Positions 58,004 to 64,000 of a DNA stretch of 64,000 bases are shown here, piece by piece. How positions within the stretch are numbered: position 1 is the first letter of the stretch; each line of letters starts with the position of its first letter. This DNA comes from Calamus simplicifolius (taxonomy: Eukaryota > Streptophyta > Magnoliopsida > Arecales > Arecaceae), in assembly GCA_900491605.1 (NCBI GenBank), contig UESW01003901.1, positions 1,072,835-1,136,834 of the forward strand, read 5' to 3'. A model generated the notes under the pieces. The model searched no databases, was not told the origin of the DNA, and was given only the letters and a program-made list of their open reading frames with translations. The position numbers were made by a program, and so were the translations under genes.

Positions 58004-60641
58004 TAGAGGTGGGCACTAGGCCGTGTCGCCCATGGCACGGCATGGCCCAGGCACTGATGGGCCGTGTCAGGCACGGCCCGGCATTGCTACAGTACCGGAC
58101 CGTGCCGGCACGGTCCGGTTTACCGGGCCGTACCGGGCTCAGAAAATTTTTTCTGTTGGCTCAGCACGGCACGGCCCATGACGGGCCTGGGCCAGCCCGT
58201 CGTGCCGTGCCGGCATGGCCCACCTGGGCCGTGCCTGGCACGGCCCAGGTGGGCCGTGCTGGCACAGCCAGGTGGGCTGAGCCGTGCCAGGCACGACCCA
58301 CCTGGGGCCTCGCCCGTGAACAGCTCAAATAAAAAATTATAAAAAATATAATTTTTTTTATAAATTAAAAAATTATTATGAATAAAGAAATTTTATTAAT
58401 ATAAAGCCACCATAATGGTGGGGGGTTTGGCATAGACCCCTACCAGTTTATTAATTTAAAATTAAAATGGTACAGAAGGGAGGGGGGCTAGGCCTGACCT
58501 CTAGAACATAATACAATAAGTAAGAAGAAAAAAAATAGAAGATCGCAACCGTCGGATCATCGCCGATCGGATGGATCGCAACCGTCGGATCGATCATCGC
58601 CGATCGGGATCATGGCTTGGATCGATCGCAATTGTCGGATCATCTCCGATGGGATAGATCGCAACCGTTGGATCGATCATCCTCGATCGGGATCATGGCT
58701 TGGATCGATCGCAACCGTCGGATCGTCTCCGATCGGATCGATCGCAATGGTTTGATCGATCATCACCAATCAGGATCATGGCTTGGATTGATCACAACCA
58801 TCGGATCGATCATTGCCGATTGGGATCATGGCTTGGATCGATCGAAGACGTCAGATCGTCTCCGATCGGATTGATCATAATGGTCCGATCGATCATCGTC
58901 GATCGGGATCATAGCTTGGATCGATCGCAATCATCGGATCGTCTCTGATTGGATAGATCGCAACTATTCGATCGATAATAGAATATCAGGATCATGGCAT
59001 GGATCGATCATAACCGTCGGATCGATAATCGCCGATCGGGATCATGGCTTGGATCGATCGCAACCATCGAATCATCACCAATCGAATGGATCGCAACCGT
59101 CGGATCGATCATCGCCGATCAGGATCATGGCATAGATCGATCGCAATCGTCGGATCATCTCCGATCGGATCGATCGCAACCGTCGGATCGATCATCCCTG
59201 ATTGGGATCATGGCTTGGATCGATCGCAACTATCGAATCGTCTCCGATCGGATTGATCGCAACGGTCCAATCGATCATTGCCGATCGGGGTCATGGCTTG
59301 GATCGGTCGCAACCATCGGATCGTCTCCGATCGGATGGATCGCAACTGTTGGATTGATCATCGCCGATCAGGATCATGGCTTTGATCGATCGCAACCGTT
59401 GGATCGTCTCCGATCAGATTGATTGCAACCGTCGGATTGATCATCGCCGATCGAGATCATGGCTTGGATCGATCGCAGACGTTGGATCATCTCCGATCAG
59501 ATGGATCGCAACTGTCGGATTGATCATCGCCGTTCATGATCATGGCTTGGATCGATCATAGACATCGAATCGTCTCCAATCGGATTGATTGCAACAGTCC
59601 GATCGATCTTTATCGATCGGGATCATGGCTTGGATCGATCGCAACCATCGGATCGTCTTCGATCGGATGGATCGCAGTTGTTGGATTGATCATCGCCGAT
59701 CGGGATCATGGCTTGGATCGATCGCAACCGTCGGATCGTCTCCGATTGGATGGATCGCAACCGTCGGATCGATCATCGCCGATCGGGATCATGGCTTGGA
59801 TTGATCGCGATCGTTGGATCATCGCCGATCGAATGGATCGCAACCGTCAGATCAATCATCGCCAATCGGGATCATGGCATGGATCAATTGCAACCATCGG
59901 ATCGTCTCCGATCGGATCGATCGCAACCGTCGGATCGATTATCGCCAAATGGGATCATGGCTTGGATCGATCGCAACCATCGGATCGTCTCCGATCGGAT
60001 TGATCGCAATGGTCCGATCGATCATCGCCGATCGGGATCATATCTGGGATCGATCGCAACCGTCGGATCATCGCTGATGGGATAGATCGCAATGGTCCGA
60101 TCGATCATCGCCGATCGGGATCATATCTGGGATCGATCGCAACCATCGGATCGTCCGATCGAATTGATGGCAACAGTTCGATCGATCATCGCCGATCGGG
60201 ATCATGACTTGGATCGATCGCAACCATCGGATCATCGCCGATCGGATGGATCGCAACCGTCGGATCGATCATCGCCGATCAGGATTATGGCATGGATCAA
60301 TCGCAACCATCGGATCATCTCCGATCAGATCGATCGTAATCGTTGGATCCATCATCGCCGATCAGGATCATGGCTTGGATCAGCTGGCTGGTGCCTAGGC
60401 GCATGTGTGTTCCTGGCACCAACCGTGCCATGGCACGGCCCACAAAATGGCCCAGTAGGGCTGTTCTGGATGGCACGGCCCGTGACGGGTCGTGCCAGGC
60501 ACGACCCGTGACGAGCCTTGCCGAATTTGAATTTTTTTAGTGGATCGTGCAAATGGGCCGTGCCAGGCATGGCACGGTAATTTATCTAGCACGATGGGCC
60601 TGGGCCGTGCTTGGCACGGCACGGCCCAGTGCCCATGCCTA
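58004..60641. mobile_element. Non-autonomous hAT-like element carrying a satellite array, 2.64 kb
   Basis: Terminal sequences TAGAGGTGGGCACTAGGCCG and (reverse complement of the right end) TAGGCATGGGCACTGGGCCG are an imperfect inverted repeat. A perfect 8-bp duplication flanks the element. Both arms (58004-58320 and 60390-60641) are GC-rich and full of short inverted ggcacggcc/ggccgtgcc words able to fold extensively. Between the arms lie a short AT-rich part and the 83-bp satellite. No transposase is present, so mobility would depend on a hAT transposase elsewhere. Confidence 0.88.
58541..60380. repeat. 83-bp satellite array, about 22 units, GATC-dense
   Basis: The word gatcatggcttggatcg recurs at 58691, 58774, 58824, 58907, 58990, 59040, 59123, 59206 and 59289 (variants included), and so on. 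Spacing is 83 bases or, where a 33-base half is missing, 50 bases. A typical unit carries about nine GATC sites and several cgatcg palindromes. The consensus has no stop triplet on the plus strand, so all three plus frames stay open for long stretches. The Trp-Ile-Asp-Arg-rich ORFs here are artefacts of the repeat. Confidence 0.93.
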
Positions 60642-60649
60642 CGACTTCT

Positions 60650-61369
60650 AGTCATTTAAATGTAACCTTTTAATCATCTTATTGTTAGTGAAAAAAGAGG
60701 TGCAGATAGACACACAACTATAGGCCCTTTAAGAAGACTAGGGTTGACAAAGAAACATAGCTTAAAATCACAAAGCCATCTACAAATTCCCTAATCCCTC
60801 TTTCCAACCCTTAAATCTAAATCATTTCCATACATCCAACTTAATTCTCCTCCTTAAGATATCTTAGTTTATGTGAATCTATACGAAGAAGCAATGAAGA
60901 ACTCATCATATGTCCTCTCCTCTCAAGCGACCAATGCCACCTCCATCATGTTACACATTGAGTCCAAATTCCGGCGTCATGGTGAGCTAACCCCATCTAG
61001 CCCATGTCAACAAGGCATGAGAGTCTTAAATTTATTTGTCCAACTTTTGTGATGTAGTTTTAAGGAGTTGATAAAAAACCGTCCACCATAAGTTTACGAA
61101 CATATTGATTTTTCAAAAACTCCCGTACTCACAAAGATAAAGCAGAGCGTGGATCTGAGAATTCAAAGAAAGATATTTTAGTCGTGAAAGAATAATAGCC
61201 TTTGGTTCAATCTGTAACCAAGTCTCTAATCGTAAAAAGACGGGAAGATTTTGTAACAAAAGAAATACTTCACATAATTCTAACCTTACTTCTATCAATG
61301 ATTCAGTCTCCAAATGATGCATGCTTCAAGCTACCTCATCGAAGATGGAAGTGATCCCTGTTCTCTCTT
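60650..61369. other. Intergenic region, no gene seen
   Basis: AT-rich, with only short unrelated frames. The minus-strand frame 61113-61322 is not recognisable. Confidence 0.45.
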
Positions 61370-61920
61370 ATCAATGGTGTGATGCTCTTTCCAATAATCC
61401 CATATCAAGAAATTGAGAGTTGGTTATATGGTTTATAACCGGTTAAGAAAGATGAACAAGTACCAATAGGATCCGTTTTTAGACTATGATGATCCAAGTT
61501 GGTATGAATTTTATCCTTCTTGTTTTTATAATGAAACCGGTTCGTACTATAAGTTCAGACCGTTACAATATGGTATTAAACCACGCATCAAACGTTAGCC
61601 ATCTCAAGAATCTTGTTCGGTGGTTATGATCTTGTGACCTATAAGGGGATAGATTATGATGCCTTTCTCAATAATAGTTTTATATCAAAAAAATTGAGAG
61701 TTTGTTATATGGTTTATAATCAGTTAAGTAAGATGGACAAGTAACAATAGAATCCGTTTTTCATCTTATATCTGATAAGCAAGTAGAATGCTCTTTTTAA
61801 TAATTTTATATTAAAAAATTAAAAATTAATTATATGATTTATAGCTAATTAGAAAAGATATACATTCATTTTTGAACTGTGACGATACAAATTGACGTAA
61901 GTTTTTGCTCTTCTTGCTCC
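61370..61920. repeat. Three diverged copies of a dispersed repeat
   Basis: The motif gttatatggtttataaccgg with flanking gatgctctttccaataat and aggatccgtttt occurs near 61380-61510. It recurs in weaker form at 61670-61765 and 61780-61890, all in the same orientation. It looks like transposon-derived non-coding sequence. A tggtattaaaccacgcatc stretch lies between copies. Confidence 0.5.
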
Positions 61921-62975
61921 TCCGGCAACAGCCCGCCACCAGAATCCTTCTCTATGGCCGTACGCAAGGCACCATTTTAATTGATGGAAAAAAAACCTTC
62001 TCGTCCGGAGTTAATGCCGTCATTATCTCGCTGTGTGTGTCGTTCGTTAGCTGTGGTAGAGCGGCGCATGAATGGCTCCAGGCCATGTCGGCCGGGACCT
62101 CCGCCGGGCCATAACTGCTTTCGAGGTCCAGGGCACTCTCCATTTGCATTAATTGATATTCGAGATCTCCGATCTGTGGACGGGGTTGAAAGGAACGCAT
62201 TCCTACCGCCATGAGGTGAACGAAACGAACTCCTTCCTCCCGTGGCAACGCGACGCAGTGCCATTAGACCAGTGGCAAGGCCAGAAGAAGTCATCTAATG
62301 CGGACCGCTCGCATGGTATCTCATTAATATGGTCAAAGGAGAATCTAATTTCATGTGATTTAACCAAAAGCTAAATGCTTCGCTAGATCTGTGTTAACTG
62401 TGCTTATATTGGTAGTAGTTCATAAATGCATTCGAAAGAGCATTTAAGTTCATGTGAATTCAATCGAAACAAGGGTGCTGTTTGTTAGATGAATGTCTAG
62501 TTCCCCCAGTAATAAAGGTTGGTTACTTTTTGAAAAAGAAGAAATTTAATTAAATCTCACCTTTTTTTTTTTTAAAGTGGATCTTTTGTTTCAAATGCTT
62601 TTAAACCTAAAAAATTTTAATTAAATTAAAATCTAAAAATCAGATTTTTGTATAATTAGAATTAACATTAAAATTGGCGTGATTTAGAGAGCTGGAATTG
62701 ATTTTATGGGATTCCTTTTTAAAAGACTAAAAGTACACTAACTTCTCTTTTTTATATTCTTCTTTCATGTTTCAAATTATATGTTTCCAACCTCCAAATT
62801 CTTGTTTCAGCTAAAAATATCTCTACAATTACTTAGAGAGGATACTATATTTAAAAAAAAATTTAATGATCATAAAGCATCAACTCAATAGAAGCTTAAG
62901 AAGAAAGAAAACTTTATATAAATGCAATTTATTTTTGGTTTATTTCAACAATAAAGTTGAATTCTAACATTTTTA
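61921..62975. other. Unassigned region, no gene supported
   Basis: 61950-62300 is more GC-rich and opens overlapping frames of 70-105 codons on both strands, but none has a recognisable domain, start context or splice structure. The rest to 62975 is AT-rich. Confidence 0.4.
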
Positions 62976-63243
62976 GGCGTTTGATATATGGCATCCCCTC
63001 TTATCCCCAAAAGCTATAGTTGCAAGGGTTATCTCTGAAAAAGTTTAACCAGAGGGGATAACCCATGGTTAAACATGGGTTATCCCTTGGACTTATTTCC
63101 TAGGAAACCCAGAAATAACTAAAGTTATCCCTTGATGGCATAGTGGAAATTTTAAAAAGGTGTTTATCCCCTCCGCTATCCCCTGGATAAATGCTATCCT
63201 GTACATTTATCCATGGATAGCCAAAAAGCTATCAAACACTACC
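62976..63243. mobile_element. Small MITE (268 bp), Tourist-like candidate
   Basis: Ends GGCGTTTGATA and (reverse complement of the right end) GGTAGTGTTTGATA share a GTTTGATA-type terminal inverted repeat. The TA on either side (62974-62975 and 63244-63245) may be part of a TWA target duplication. The interior contains an imperfect hairpin around ggataacccatggttaaac.. gggttatcc (63055-63090) and many gctatcc/ggatag words. No coding sequence. Confidence 0.6.
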
Positions 63244-63245
63244 TA

Positions 63246-64000
63246 GGTTTAGTGCAAACGTATGAATTCTCTATCATAAATTTATTTCAATTGAATTTTA
63301 TTAGTAAAATTTAATTAAATTCAGTTGTAAAATTAATTTCAAAAACAGAGTGTTTACGGATATGGTAAGGCTCACAAGATGGGAGCACAGCATTTATCCA
63401 GCCCAGCCCAAGGCAAAATCCAAATGATTGGACCAAATGGAAGCAATCGCTTCAAGCTTAAAGTTGTTCAATGGCCACAGATAAAGTATCTTCTTTAAGT
63501 ACTTACCTCAGCATCGTTGACAGCTACACTGGCAAGAATCTTGTGTACTTGAAGACTTATTTTTACTGATTTCGTTAGCTCGATTGCACTAATGTAAAAT
63601 TTGGTACCTATCAACATAAAAAATTTGCAATAAAATTGGTTGATTTGTTAGATTCTCGCATGTAAAGCACGTCCAGATCCATAAGATGGCCTATCCAGCC
63701 AGAAGCTTAAACGACCCAAAAAAACAAGGGTCTGGTAGCTCGTGACCAAAATCCATCTCCAGGGCCAAAAACTTATAAAAATGATGAGATATCCCTGATT
63801 AGCCTATGATTTTTTCAAAGTTCAAACGCAGATACTTATAATTCAACTGATGAAACAGATCAAGAAACCAAAAGCAAATCCACAAAACCAGTTGGAGCCA
63901 TGTCACAAATGGAGCCCAAGTCCAGCCCAGGCCGAGCTACACACCAAATGGTTGGGCCTAAACACCACTTGATTAGAGAAGTTGCGATTCTATTCGGCAT
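63246..64000. other. Right-edge intergenic region, no gene seen
   Basis: No frame of useful length. ccagcccagcccaaggc (63398-63414) and a similar cccagcccaggcc (63922-63934) hint at a further transposon arm that runs to or past the edge. Confidence 0.35.

Noticed and set aside
58541..60380. CRISPR-like array appearance
   Set aside because: Eukaryotic context, no conserved repeat with unique spacers; the whole 83-base unit repeats.
58617..60511. Trp-Ile-Asp-Arg-rich ORFs, possible repeat protein
   Set aside because: The 83-base unit is not a multiple of three and lacks stop triplets, so frames are open by composition; there is no start context or selection for one frame.
61952..62294. Overlapping minus-strand ORFs of 98 and 105 aa
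   Set aside because: Two frames of the same GC-rich patch, no recognisable domain, no supporting splice or promoter signals.

Overview
This is a nuclear window from a flowering plant. It holds three spliced, intron-rich protein genes separated and invaded by several kinds of plant transposable element. The proteins, the GC-rich first exon of the receptor-kinase gene and the element types suggest a monocot, possibly a palm. The sequence alone does not prove the species.

Layout. (a) 1-4386, minus strand: GUF1/LepA-type translational GTPase. Exons 1-7 and the start of exon 8 are present; the 3' end lies off the window. Exon 2 carries two single-base frameshifts. (b) 4.5-10.5 kb: gene-free, with an A-rich degenerate tandem repeat, an L1 3' remnant and a Copia pol-end/LTR remnant. 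(c) 10.5-30.4 kb: nested retroelements. A complete 11-kb Copia element (11565-22552, 5-bp target duplication GTGGT, nearly identical 1.75-kb LTRs, SIRE-like extra region after pol) sits inside the RNase H domain of an older minus-strand Copia element. The older element has a 1.57-kb internal tandem duplication and is flanked by inverted fragments of its own family. (d) 31.3-43.4 kb, plus strand: an intact RAD6-type ubiquitin-conjugating enzyme gene (UBC2-like). Its 6-kb third intron holds a 5'-truncated RTE-type LINE, a small hAT-like insertion and a decayed signal-peptide-plus-repeat reading frame with CLE-like motifs. (e) 45.0-49.4 kb, minus strand: an intact seven-exon LRR receptor-like pseudokinase gene. 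(f) 51.6-55.8 kb: a non-autonomous minus-strand LTR retroelement made largely of GC-rich minisatellites. (g) 56.9-57.3 kb: an L1 3' end with poly-A. (h) 58.0-60.6 kb: a non-autonomous hAT-like element (perfect 8-bp target duplication CGACTTCT) carrying an 83-bp satellite array very rich in GATC. (i) 60.6-64 kb: gene-free apart from dispersed repeats and one small MITE.

The three host genes look functionally unrelated: organellar translation, ubiquitin conjugation and receptor-like signalling. Two of them (UBC2-like and the LRR pseudokinase) have fully consistent splice sites and open frames. The most unusual material is repeat biology: tandem arrays carried inside transposons, and the possible tandem-motif secreted-peptide precursor inside the UBC2 intron. 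Single-base deletions recur in GUF1, in the young Copia pol and between its LTRs, so some frameshifts may be assembly errors.
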